Source of the DNA: Niallia endozanthoxylica
Lineage (GTDB): Bacteria; Bacillota; Bacilli; Bacillales; Cytobacillaceae
Assembly (NCBI RefSeq): GCF_008710145.1
Contig: NZ_VYKL01000015.1
Coordinates: forward strand, 124,001-188,000
DNA length: 64,000 bases
Reading direction: 5' to 3'
Part shown: positions 56,268 to 64,000 of the stretch, piece by piece
How positions within the stretch are numbered: position 1 is the first letter of the stretch
How the letters are laid out: every line of letters starts with the position of its first letter
Position numbers and translations under genes: made by a program
The notes under the pieces: generated by a model
What the model saw: the letters and a program-made list of their open reading frames with translations, nothing else
What the model was told of the DNA's origin: nothing
The model's database searches: none

Positions 56268-57555
56268 ATTTTTTCGGAACCACTTGACAAACAGTGATCC
56301 TTTCTTCATCAATAAAATTAACTGCAGCTGTTTTCAATTCATCAACAGTAATGCTTTCTAACGTTGGAACAACTTCAAACAAGTTCATCTCATTAAAAGC
56401 ATAGCGGGTAAACTGATTAGCGATATACTCTGGAGAATTAATAGCCCGCAGGAATGTTCCAATTTTTTTCCTTTTTGTCCGTTCTAAATTTTCAGGCGTA
56501 AAGACATTTCCTTGTTTAGCTGATAACAGCATGTTTTCCAAGTTTTCAGCCAAACGGTCAGGATCGTTTGTATCGCCGCCGACCATCGCAAAACCAAAAC
56601 CCTTTTCCTGACTGTAGTCGAATGAAAAAGAATCATCAATTAAGCCCGCTGAATATAACACATGATAGTTTTCTGAGCTTTTTCCAAATAAAATCTCCAG
56701 CATCATATTTAATGTCAGTTCGTGCTTTAACATTTCTGCACCAGTCTGGTTAATTTTCTGTGCTTTTATACCGACAAGACATTTTGAAGTTTGAACATTC
56801 ATTTGTAATACTTGATTTTTCTCAGCAACTTCAACAGGCTCCTCTTCAAACTGTCGTTTAATTTCCTCTACATGGTTATATTGCTTTTTACTTTGGTTAT
56901 TTTTAATTTGCTTCATAACTTTATCCGGTTCAACCGGGCCGACGACAAATAGAAGCATATTGCTCGGATGATAAAAAGTGTTATAACATTCATACAGTAA
57001 ATCTTTTGTAATATGTGAAATGGATTCCACTGTCCCAGCTATATCAATCTTAACCGGATGGTTTCGATACATATTTTGAATAACTCCATAGTACAAGCGC
57101 CAATCAGGATTATCATCATACATCGTTATTTCTTGACCAATAATCCCTTTTTCCTTTTCAACTGTCTTTTCACTAAAATAAGGCTCCTGAACAAAATCCA
57201 TTAAGGTTTCAAGATTAAGCTCAACATCAGACGTACTTGAAAATAAATAGGCAGTCCTTGTGAAAGAGGTGAAAGCGTTTGCTGAAGCCCCCTGTTTACT
57301 AAATTGCTGAAAAACATCACCATCTTCTTTTTCAAAAAGCTTATGCTCTAAAAAGTGAGCAATCCCGTCTGGAACTTTTATATATTCTTCTTTCCCAAGT
57401 GGAACAAAATGATTATCAATTGAACCGTACTTTGTTGTAAAAGTAGCATAGGTTTTATTGAAACCTTTTTTTGGCAGAATATATACTTCTAAACCATTAT
57501 CAAGCTTTTCATGGAAAAGCTCCTCTTGGAGTTGATTAAATTCAATTTTTTCCAT
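56266..57555 (-). CDS. ymfH: YmfH, M16 zinc peptidase (active subunit)
   Basis: A 429-residue M16 metallopeptidase with the inverse zinc motif His67-Phe-Leu-Glu70-His71 (HFLEH) and a downstream glutamate in the E-rich QEITMYDDNPDWRLYYG region. The C-terminal half is the inactive-like M16 repeat. It starts one base after the end of ymfF, so the two are coupled and probably form a heterodimer of active and inactive halves. The substrate is unknown. Confidence 0.92.
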   Translation of the reverse strand: MEKIEFNQLQEELFHEKLDNGLEVYILPKKGFNKTYATFTTKYGSIDNHFVPLGKEEYIKVPDGIAHFLEHKLFEKEDGDVFQQFSKQGASANAFTSFTRTAYLFSSTSDVELNLETLMDFVQEPYFSEKTVEKEKGIIGQEITMYDDNPDWRLYYGVIQNMYRNHPVKIDIAGTVESISHITKDLLYECYNTFYHPSNMLLFVVGPVEPDKVMKQIKNNQSKKQYNHVEEIKRQFEEEPVEVAEKNQVLQMNVQTSKCLVGIKAQKINQTGAEMLKHELTLNMMLEILFGKSSENYHVLYSAGLIDDSFSFDYSQEKGFGFAMVGGDTNDPDRLAENLENMLLSAKQGNVFTPENLERTKRKKIGTFLRAINSPEYIANQFTRYAFNEMNLFEVVPTLESITVDELKTAAVNFIDEERITVCQVVPKK

Positions 57556-57556
57556 T

Positions 57557-58834
57557 CTACTGCTTGCCCCCCTCTGTTAAAAAATAGATGGTATCTAATT
57601 CAATCTTACCTGCTACTTTCATTATTTCATCCTTTGTCACTTGGTCCATAGCAGCTATCCAGTGATCAAGAGATATATTCTCATCAGCTACTACATTATG
57701 ATATAAAATCTCTACCATTCCTCTAGCATTATCAATGGTTTCCAATAGCTGATTTTTAATCACTGCTTTTGTTTGATTGATTTCCTCTTCAGTAAACTCA
57801 CCTGCAGTCATGGCTTTCATTTGTTCTTTGATGATTGTAACCGCTTGATTATAATTTTTGTTATCAATGCCTGACATGACAAGCATTAACCCTTTATGAC
57901 TTTCTAACCGGCTCGCAACATAATAAGCAAGGCTCGCTTTTTCCCTGACATTTATGAATAATTTTGAATGAGAAAAGCCGCCAAAAATACCATTAAATAA
58001 TTGCAATGCATAATAATCTTCATCGCCATAGTAAACATTCGTACGGAACCCGATATTTAATTTTCCTTGTTTTACATCCTGCTCCTCCTGGATTTCCTTA
58101 GCCTCCGGTTTACCATTGTACCCCTTCCTATCAATTGTTTTAGGTGTACGCTCTTTGAATTGGAACAAATGAGTGACTAGTCTCTCTACTTCCTCACTAT
58201 TCACATCACCGACAACATACAAATCTAATTCATCTGCAGCTAGTGCATTTTGATAATATTCAAGTAAACTAGTTGCAGTAATAGAATCAATATCATCAAG
58301 TTGTCCATGAACATGTAATGCATATGGTTCCTCTTTACACATTTCCTGAATCAGCCTGAAATTAGAATACTTCATTTTATCATCATAAACAGATTGTATC
58401 CGTTGTTTTAAAGAACGCTTCTCATTATCTACAGTTGTTTGATTAAAAGCCTGGCCATCTATATTCGGATTGGTTATGACTTCTGCCAAAAATTCAAATG
58501 CTTTTTCCAATAAAGGTGTTGAATCAGATAAAAATTTTTCATTGGCAATTTCCATTGAAAAACTTAGGACATGGTATTCTCCCTTTTTACCTAAATCCAC
58601 ATGAAACGTCGCACCATACAGTTCATCTAAATAGGATCTTAACTGAGCGGTAGTTGGAAACTTCTTTGAATTGCTTTGTAATACATGAGGAAGTAATGCC
58701 CGTTTTGTGACATTTTCCTTCTCTAAAGGGGCTTTCATTTTAAATACTATGGTATTGGTTTTATATTTTTCAGTGGGAGTAATATGGAGCGTCATCCCAT
58801 TTACATCTATTTTTTTTTCTGACAATACACCCAT
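57557..58834 (-). CDS. ymfF: YmfF, M16-like protein without zinc motif
   Basis: A 425-residue M16-fold protein. At the position of the zinc motif stands LLPHVLQSNSKKF, so the HxxEH glutamate and second histidine are missing. The C-terminal half retains the glycine-rich M16 domain (GFSHSKLFINVREKASLAYYV). It is therefore likely the regulatory, non-catalytic partner of YmfH. First gene of the ymfFH pair. AGGAGG precedes ATG. Confidence 0.92.
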   Translation of the reverse strand: MGVLSEKKIDVNGMTLHITPTEKYKTNTIVFKMKAPLEKENVTKRALLPHVLQSNSKKFPTTAQLRSYLDELYGATFHVDLGKKGEYHVLSFSMEIANEKFLSDSTPLLEKAFEFLAEVITNPNIDGQAFNQTTVDNEKRSLKQRIQSVYDDKMKYSNFRLIQEMCKEEPYALHVHGQLDDIDSITATSLLEYYQNALAADELDLYVVGDVNSEEVERLVTHLFQFKERTPKTIDRKGYNGKPEAKEIQEEQDVKQGKLNIGFRTNVYYGDEDYYALQLFNGIFGGFSHSKLFINVREKASLAYYVASRLESHKGLMLVMSGIDNKNYNQAVTIIKEQMKAMTAGEFTEEEINQTKAVIKNQLLETIDNARGMVEILYHNVVADENISLDHWIAAMDQVTKDEIMKVAGKIELDTIYFLTEGGKQ

Positions 58835-59000
58835 CTACGTTCCTCCTTTAAATTCCGCTTATTCTTAAGCATATGTAAACACTATAACGGTTATTTTCTA
58901 TAATCTCCTCTAAAAACTAACATATTCTTACTATACATCTGTTAAATTCTTACAATCAAGTGTATATCGAAAAAAACCTTTCTTAATAGGCATCATGATA

Positions 59001-59029
59001 TTGACAACCCACTATAGATAAACTATAGT
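59001..59029 (+). promoter_or_regulatory. que operon promoter
   Basis: Perfect -35 TTGACA (59001-59006), 17 bases, -10 TATAGT (59024-59029). Confidence 0.88.
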
Positions 59030-59071
59030 ATTAATGATTATTAACTCGTATTAATCGGTGATTTCCATCGG

Positions 59072-59106
59072 AGAGGTTCATAGCAGACACCCTCTATAAA
59101 AAACTA
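59072..59106 (+). promoter_or_regulatory. preQ1-I riboswitch aptamer
   Basis: AGAGGTTC...AGC...CCTCT followed by ATAAAAAACTA is the class I preQ1 aptamer: the P1 stem AGAGG/CCTCT and an A-rich tail that folds back as a pseudoknot. PreQ1 binding should favour the following terminator and switch off the que genes. Confidence 0.95.
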
Positions 59107-59126
59107 TGGCTTTGATGATTCCAATC

Positions 59127-59162
59127 AACCATATCCCTCTGCGGATATGGTTTTATTTTTTT
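59127..59162 (+). terminator. Riboswitch expression-platform terminator
   Basis: AACCATATCC and GGATATGGTT pair around six bases and run into TTTTATTTTTTT. The ACTATGG end of the aptamer offers an alternative partner (CCATA) for antitermination. Confidence 0.9.
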
Positions 59163-59228
59163 CAAAGTTATAATAGATGCTATGAGCCTTTCTACATGAG
59201 ACAAAACATATAGGGAGGCTTATTTTTT

Positions 59229-59726
59229 ATGCCAAATAGACAAGAAAGTGAATTAGATGGTCTGACACTCTTAGGTAATCAAGGAACAAAATATACATTT
59301 CAATATGCACCAGAAATATTAGAGGTATTTGATAATAAACATCCTAACCGTGATTATTTCGTTAAATTTAACTGTCCGGAATTTACAAGCCTGTGCCCAA
59401 TTACCGGGCAACCTGACTTTGCAACCATTTACATCAGTTATATTCCGAATCAGAAAATGGTCGAAAGCAAGTCACTGAAGCTTTATTTATTTAGCTTTCG
59501 AAATCATGGCGATTTTCATGAAGATTGTATGAATATCATTATGAACGATTTAATCCAGCTTATGGACCCAAGATACATAGAAGTATGGGGAAAATTCACT
59601 CCAAGAGGCGGTATTTCCATTGATCCGTACTGCAATTACGGCAAACCAGGCACTAAATTTGAAAAAATGGCTGATTATCGCTTGATGAATCATGATTTAT
59701 ATCCTGAAACAATTGATAATCGCTAA
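59229..59726 (+). CDS. queF: NADPH-dependent 7-cyano-7-deazaguanine reductase
   Basis: A 165-residue unimodular QueF that reduces preQ0 to preQ1, a four-electron nitrile reduction. The thioimide cysteine is in [14 protein letters not shown], and the NADPH segment [19 protein letters not shown] is present. First gene after the preQ1 riboswitch, so feedback by its product is direct. GGGAGG precedes ATG. Confidence 0.97.
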   Translation: MPNRQESELDGLTLLGNQGTKYTFQYAPEILEVFDNKHPNRDYFVKFNCPEFTSLCPITGQPDFATIYISYIPNQKMVESKSLKLYLFSFRNHGDFHEDCMNIIMNDLIQLMDPRYIEVWGKFTPRGGISIDPYCNYGKPGTKFEKMADYRLMNHDLYPETIDNR

Positions 59727-59759
59727 GCTAAAAATTTTGTTATGAGAGGAAGAACTGAA

Positions 59760-60419
59760 ATGAAAAATGAAAAAGCGGTGGTCGTTTTTAGCGGCGGACA
59801 GGATAGTACAACTTGTTTATTTTGGGCCATTAAGAATTTTGCAGAAGTAGAAGCCGTAACGTTTCACTATAACCAGAGACATTCAGCTGAAATTGATTGT
59901 GCTAAAAATATTGCTTCTACACTAGGGATTAAACATCATATTCTAGATATGAGCCTTTTAAATCAATTAGCGCCAAACGCTTTAACAAGAAATGAAATAG
60001 AGATAGAAGAAAACAAGAGCGGAGGCTTACCTTCAACATTTGTGCCGGGAAGAAATTTGCTATTCTTATCTTTTGCGGGGGTCCTTGCTTATCAAATCGG
60101 TGCCAGACATATCATTACAGGCGTGTGCGAGACAGATTTTAGCGGTTATCCAGATTGCCGGGATTCATTCATTAAAGCCTTAAATGTCAGCTTAAACCTA
60201 TCAATGGATAAATCTTTTGTCATTCATACACCACTGATGTGGCTGAATAAAGCGGAAACATGGGAGCTGGCTGATGAATTAGATGCTTTCGATTTTATCC
60301 GTGAAAACACTTTAACCTGCTATAACGGAATAATGGCTGATGGCTGCGGGGAATGCCCTGCCTGCAAGCTAAGAAGAAAGGGACTTGAAGAATATTTAAA
60401 TGTTAGAAGGGATTTGTAG
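59760..60419 (+). CDS. queC: 7-cyano-7-deazaguanine synthase
   Basis: A 219-residue ATP-pyrophosphatase that turns CDG into preQ0. The P-loop is FSGGQDSTT (start of protein). A zinc site of four cysteines lies near the C-terminus ([13 protein letters not shown]). ATG 59760 follows GAGGAAG by seven bases; an earlier ATG would overlap it. Confidence 0.97.
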   Translation: MKNEKAVVVFSGGQDSTTCLFWAIKNFAEVEAVTFHYNQRHSAEIDCAKNIASTLGIKHHILDMSLLNQLAPNALTRNEIEIEENKSGGLPSTFVPGRNLLFLSFAGVLAYQIGARHIITGVCETDFSGYPDCRDSFIKALNVSLNLSMDKSFVIHTPLMWLNKAETWELADELDAFDFIRENTLTCYNGIMADGCGECPACKLRRKGLEEYLNVRRDL

Positions 60420-60421
60420 AC

Positions 60422-60904
60422 ATGTATGGTTTTCGAATTGTTGATAAACTGCAAAAAATGGACATTGATATCAAGAGCCAGCAATTAAAGTATCATACGA
60501 AACGTGTTCTTGTCAGCAAGGAGTTTACCTTTGATGCTGCCCATCATCTTCATCAGTATGAGGGAAAATGCAAGAACCTGCACGGACATACATATAAAGT
60601 CATTTTTGGGATAAGCGGGTTTGTTGATGAAAGAGGAATCTTAATTGATTTTGGTGATATTAAAGAAATTTGGAAATCAGAGATTGAAATCCACTTAGAC
60701 CACCGCTACTTAAATGAAACACTGCCGCTAATGAACACAACAGCGGAAAATATCGTCGTTTGGATTTATGAAAAAATGACAGAGGCACTGCAAAAGGAAA
60801 ATCGGCAACAACTCTACTCAGGCGCAAGGGTAGAATTTGTCCGCTTATATGAAACACCCACCTCCTATGCAGAGGCAAGAAGGGAGTGGATGGAAAATGA
60901 GTAA
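60422..60904 (+). CDS. queD: 6-carboxy-5,6,7,8-tetrahydropterin synthase
   Basis: A 160-residue QueD that converts dihydroneopterin triphosphate to CPH4. Zinc histidines occur in DAAHHLH and NLHGHTYKV, the catalytic cysteine in GKCKNLHGH, and LDHRYLNE follows. It starts two bases after the queC stop and overlaps queE by eight bases. Confidence 0.96.
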   Translation: MYGFRIVDKLQKMDIDIKSQQLKYHTKRVLVSKEFTFDAAHHLHQYEGKCKNLHGHTYKVIFGISGFVDERGILIDFGDIKEIWKSEIEIHLDHRYLNETLPLMNTTAENIVVWIYEKMTEALQKENRQQLYSGARVEFVRLYETPTSYAEARREWMENE

Positions 60905-61625
60905 AATCCCTGTTCTGGAAATTTTTGGACCCACTATTCAAGGAGAAGGAATGGTCATTGGTCAAAAAACAATGTTTGTCAGAACTGCCGGCTGTGATTA
61001 TTCCTGTGCCTGGTGTGATTCTTCTTTTACTTGGGATGGAACAGGTAAAGAAGATATTCGACAAATGAGCGCAAATGAAATTTGGGAAGAACTAAAAGCA
61101 TTAGGTGGGGATGGTTTTTCTTTTGTTACCATTTCAGGAGGAAACCCTGCTTTATTAAAAAACATTAGTACTTTCATTAACATTTTACAGAAGAATCAAA
61201 TCAAGATTTGTTTAGAAACACAGGGCAGCCTTTGGCAAGAATGGTTTTATAAGATAGATGAACTAACTCTCTCACCAAAGCCGCCAAGTTCTGGTATGAC
61301 TACTGATTTTGATCGATTGGACACTATTATCGGCAACTTGGAACAAAGTGAAAGAAAACAAAATATATCATTAAAGGTTGTTATATTTAACGATGAAGAT
61401 TATCAATATGCCAAAAAAGTGCATTTCCGCTATCCTGCTATTCCTTTCTTTTTTCAGATTGGTAATGATGATTCCAAAACATCAGATGATAATCAGCTTC
61501 TAGAAAAACTGCTGCAGAAATACGAATGGCTTATTAATAAGGTTATGTTCGATGACAGCTTAAAGGATGTAAAGGTACTGCCGCAATTGCATACGTATAT
61601 TTGGGGAAACAAACGGGCAGTTTAA
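60897..61625 (+). CDS. queE: 7-carboxy-7-deazaguanine synthase
   Basis: A 242-residue radical SAM enzyme that rearranges CPH4 to CDG. The cluster cysteines are in AGCDYSCAWCDS (Cys-x3-Cys-x2-Cys) and SGGNPAL is the SAM GGE-like motif. ATG 60897 inside the end of queD follows GGGAGTGG; longer frames lie within queD. Last gene of the operon, which makes preQ1 for the queuosine tRNA modification. Confidence 0.96.
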   Translation: MSKIPVLEIFGPTIQGEGMVIGQKTMFVRTAGCDYSCAWCDSSFTWDGTGKEDIRQMSANEIWEELKALGGDGFSFVTISGGNPALLKNISTFINILQKNQIKICLETQGSLWQEWFYKIDELTLSPKPPSSGMTTDFDRLDTIIGNLEQSERKQNISLKVVIFNDEDYQYAKKVHFRYPAIPFFFQIGNDDSKTSDDNQLLEKLLQKYEWLINKVMFDDSLKDVKVLPQLHTYIWGNKRAV

Positions 61626-61643
61626 CATTTTCTATTATATAAA

Positions 61644-61674
61644 AAAAGTGCAGCAAGTCAGTCTGCACTTTTTT
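61644..61674. terminator. Bidirectional terminator between queE and spoIIIE
   Basis: AAAAGTGCAG and CTGCACTTTT pair around nine bases with T-runs on both strands. It overlaps the spoIIIE stop. Confidence 0.9.
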
Positions 61675-64000
61675 ATATAATATCTTCAGATGAAGGTTTA
61701 GACATCAGTACCGACCGAGGCTTACTGCCTTCATATGGACCGACGATTCCGCGTGCTTCCATCTCATCTATCAATCTTGCTGCTCTTGTATACCCAATCC
61801 GAAATCTCCGCTGCAGCATCGAAACTGACGCAGTCTGCATTTCTAAAACTAAATCAACTGCCTCACCATATAACTCATCTTCCACTTCTGATCGGTTATT
61901 CGGTATATCATCAGGTATCATATCCTCTTGGTACTGGGCCTTTTGCTGATCAATGACAAAATCCACTACCTCTTCTACTTCTTCATCAGACAGAAAGGCA
62001 CCTTGAACACGTACGGGCTTTGATGCACCGACAGGGAAAAACAACATATCCCCTCGACCTAATAGCTTCTCTGCTCCTCCCATATCAAGAATGGTCCTCG
62101 AGTCTGTTGCAGATGAAACAGCAAACGCGATTCTTGATGGAATATTTGCTTTAATGACACCCGTAATAACATCAACAGAAGGACGCTGTGTAGCAATAAT
62201 GAGATGAATACCTGCTGCTCGCGCCATTTGAGCAAGTCTTGTAATGGAATCCTCTACGTCCGAGGAAGCAACCATCATTAAATCAGCAAGCTCGTCAACA
62301 ATAACTACAATATACGGCAAAAGCGGCTGCTGACCTTCTTCTTCAACATTATGACGTCTTATATGCTCATTATACCCCTCGATATTTCTTGTACCGCTAT
62401 GAGAGAAAAGATCATATCTTCGCTCCATTTCGTTTACAACTTTTTGCAGTGCCTGTGAAGCTTTTTTCGGATTTGTCACAACAGGAGCCAGCAAATGAGG
62501 GATTCCGTTATAGACATTTAGTTCAACCATTTTCGGATCAACCATCATCAGCTTGACCTCATGTGGTTTTGCCCTCATAAGTATACTGGTAATAATCCCA
62601 TTGATACAAACACTTTTCCCGCTCCCTGTCGCACCAGCAACAAGTAAATGAGGCATTTTATTCAGCTCTGCCAAAACGGCTTCGCCCGTTATATCACGGC
62701 CCAAGCCAATCATCAGCTTGGATTCTGGTTTATTATTTTGCTTTGACTCTAAAACTTCACGTAATGAAACCATTGCAATCTCTGTATTTGGAACTTCAAT
62801 GCCAATCGCTGACTTTCCTGGTATTGGTGCTTCCATTCGAATATCTTTTGCCGCTAAAGCTAGTGCAAGATCATCTGTTAAACTAACAATTTTACTTACC
62901 TTTACCCCTACATCCGGATGTACTTCATATTTTGTAACCGCAGGTCCAAGATGTACCTGTGTAACCGATGCTTTTACACCAAAGCTTTGGAAAGTACGCT
63001 CAAGCTTAGCCGCATTTTCCTGAATTAAAGTATATTCCCCACTTTGGTCGGTGTGCTTAGGCTGATTTAAAAGGTCAATTGGTGGCAATTTATAATCTAC
63101 ATTTTCAACTTCTGTTACTTCGTTAAATGTAATCGGAGGTGTATCTTCCTCTATTACTGTTTCGGTCGCCTCTACCTTTTCTAATTCAGGTTTCTCAGTT
63201 TGCTGATAAGCACGTTCTGCAAAACTAGAAATAATCGGTTCCGGTCTGACGCTTTCCACTTGCTCCTCAAGAGCCGTGTGAATAATGGGATTTGCATCCT
63301 TATCTTCTTCTGACCGCTTACGTTTTCCCTCTGACTGCCTACCTTTTCCCTCTTGTCTAAGAGCACGTTTTTCTTCCCGCTTTTTTTGCTGATCCTCTTT
63401 CCAATTAAACATATCATCTTTAAAGGACAGCCATTGATTACCCATAAAGCGCCCAAACGAAGTAAATACTTTTCCAACCGCTTCACCAAATGTTTTCCCT
63501 GTCACAAGGATAAATCCAATTAATATAAAGACAAATGAAAGAAGCTTTGTTCCAGCTTCATCAAATAAATAATGAAAAAGTGCAAATAATACAGCCCCTG
63601 CCATGCCACCGCCAAGATCAGCTGTACTTGCTTCCCCGCGCACTTCGAGCCAATATAATTCCCATGTGTTAGCAATTACACTGGGACTTGCCAACTTGTC
63701 TCCATTTGAGAGGAGCTGAAACAGTGTAATATGACTTAATAATAAGAGAGCAAAAATGATAATATATATCCCGATAAGCTTTGTTGAAAAAAGAAAGGGG
63801 CGTTGTCTTTTCCACATTAAATATCCGCCATAGATAATCATACCAACAAGCCCAATTACATACCATTCGCCGATAAAAAAACGGTAAAATAGTACAACCG
63901 CATGACCGACAGCCCCTAAATCAGCCATTGAAATAATCGACAGGGTAATTAATAAAAGGGCAACTAATTCGAATTGAATGGTTTGTTTGAGATGAGTTTT
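61673..64000 (-). CDS. spoIIIE: DNA translocase SpoIIIE/FtsK (5' end beyond the window)
   Basis: At least 775 residues. The reading frame continues without a stop from the ATG at 63928 to the window edge and adds hydrophobic sequence that completes the first membrane helix, so the true start lies outside. N-terminal part: four membrane helices. Then comes a charged linker (about 180-300), and the motor with Walker [10 protein letters not shown] and Walker [14 protein letters not shown]. The C-terminal gamma winged helix ([18 protein letters not shown]) reads SRS sequences. It pumps the chromosome into the forespore. Position next to the ymf genes fits SpoIIIE rather than SftA. Confidence 0.95.
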   Translation of the reverse strand, partial: KTHLKQTIQFELVALLLITLSIISMADLGAVGHAVVLFYRFFIGEWYVIGLVGMIIYGGYLMWKRQRPFLFSTKLIGIYIIIFALLLLSHITLFQLLSNGDKLASPSVIANTWELYWLEVRGEASTADLGGGMAGAVLFALFHYLFDEAGTKLLSFVFILIGFILVTGKTFGEAVGKVFTSFGRFMGNQWLSFKDDMFNWKEDQQKKREEKRALRQEGKGRQSEGKRKRSEEDKDANPIIHTALEEQVESVRPEPIISSFAERAYQQTEKPELEKVEATETVIEEDTPPITFNEVTEVENVDYKLPPIDLLNQPKHTDQSGEYTLIQENAAKLERTFQSFGVKASVTQVHLGPAVTKYEVHPDVGVKVSKIVSLTDDLALALAAKDIRMEAPIPGKSAIGIEVPNTEIAMVSLREVLESKQNNKPESKLMIGLGRDITGEAVLAELNKMPHLLVAGATGSGKSVCINGIITSILMRAKPHEVKLMMVDPKMVELNVYNGIPHLLAPVVTNPKKASQALQKVVNEMERRYDLFSHSGTRNIEGYNEHIRRHNVEEEGQQPLLPYIVVIVDELADLMMVASSDVEDSITRLAQMARAAGIHLIIATQRPSVDVITGVIKANIPSRIAFAVSSATDSRTILDMGGAEKLLGRGDMLFFPVGASKPVRVQGAFLSDEEVEEVVDFVIDQQKAQYQEDMIPDDIPNNRSEVEDELYGEAVDLVLEMQTASVSMLQRRFRIGYTRAARLIDEMEARGIVGPYEGSKPRSVLMSKPSSEDII

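Overview
The window is a contiguous piece of a low-G+C, endospore-forming member of the Bacillaceae chromosome. This rests on strong GGAGG-type ribosome binding sites, Bacillus sigma-A style promoters, T-box and preQ1 riboswitches, and many sporulation genes (spoIIIE, spoVS, spoVK, cotE, tgl, a cdaS-type cyclase, mreBH). I see no rRNA, tRNA or CRISPR array. The species cannot be named from what is visible.

Layout. (1) 1-3.1 kb, plus strand: a structured palindromic element, an ACT-domain/UPF0210 gene pair and an AI-2E-family membrane protein. (2) 3.2-11.1 kb, minus strand: a complete seven-gene tryptophan operon, trpEGDCFBA, behind two tandem UGG-specific T-box riboswitches. The upstream T-box carries about 165 extra bases, apparently an insertion. 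A sporulation-type diadenylate cyclase gene follows the operon. (3) 11.3-13.5 kb: an MFS exporter and an alpha/beta hydrolase. (4) 13.5-13.9 kb: a remnant of an IS200/IS605-type element with an omegaRNA-like right end but no tnpB. (5) 14-18.8 kb, minus strand: a branched-chain amino-acid-type ABC importer (livFGMHJ). (6) 19.3-24.2 kb: a DUF445 membrane protein, a free-standing HprK homologue, spore transglutaminase, an unusual ParA-like ATPase, a CstR persulfide sensor and a thioredoxin-like protein. (7) 24.5-28 kb: Fnr, flavohaemoglobin, NsrR and a prolyl 4-hydroxylase. (8) 28.2-31.5 kb: a three-gene RsbT / histidine kinase-RsbR / RsbR module. (9) 31.6-64 kb: the conserved core block spoVK, hfq, miaA, mreBH, mutL, mutS, cotE, ricA, miaB, korBA, spoVS, ymdB, rny, recA, cinA, pgsA, rodZ, ymfKJIHF and spoIIIE (5' end beyond the window). 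A preQ1-regulated queFCDE operon lies between ymfF and spoIIIE. Apart from that insertion and some substitutions, the block follows the gene order I know from Bacillus subtilis.

How the genes work together. The trp operon is controlled by tRNA-Trp charging rather than by TRAP. Fnr, NsrR, Hmp, CstR and the thioredoxin-like protein form a redox, nitric-oxide and sulfur-stress neighbourhood. The core block combines DNA repair (recA, mutSL), RNA decay and modification (rny, hfq, miaA, miaB, ricA, que genes), envelope and shape (pgsA, rodZ, mreBH) and sporulation.

The most unusual part is 28.2-31.5 kb. An RsbT-type switch kinase is translationally coupled to a sporulation-type histidine kinase. 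That kinase runs in frame, without a stop codon, into an RsbR-type stressosome protein. An excellent internal ribosome binding site and ATG stand exactly at the junction, and a second RsbR paralogue follows. No RsbS, phosphatase or response regulator is present. This could join stressosome sensing to a phosphorelay kinase and is the best candidate here for an undescribed system.
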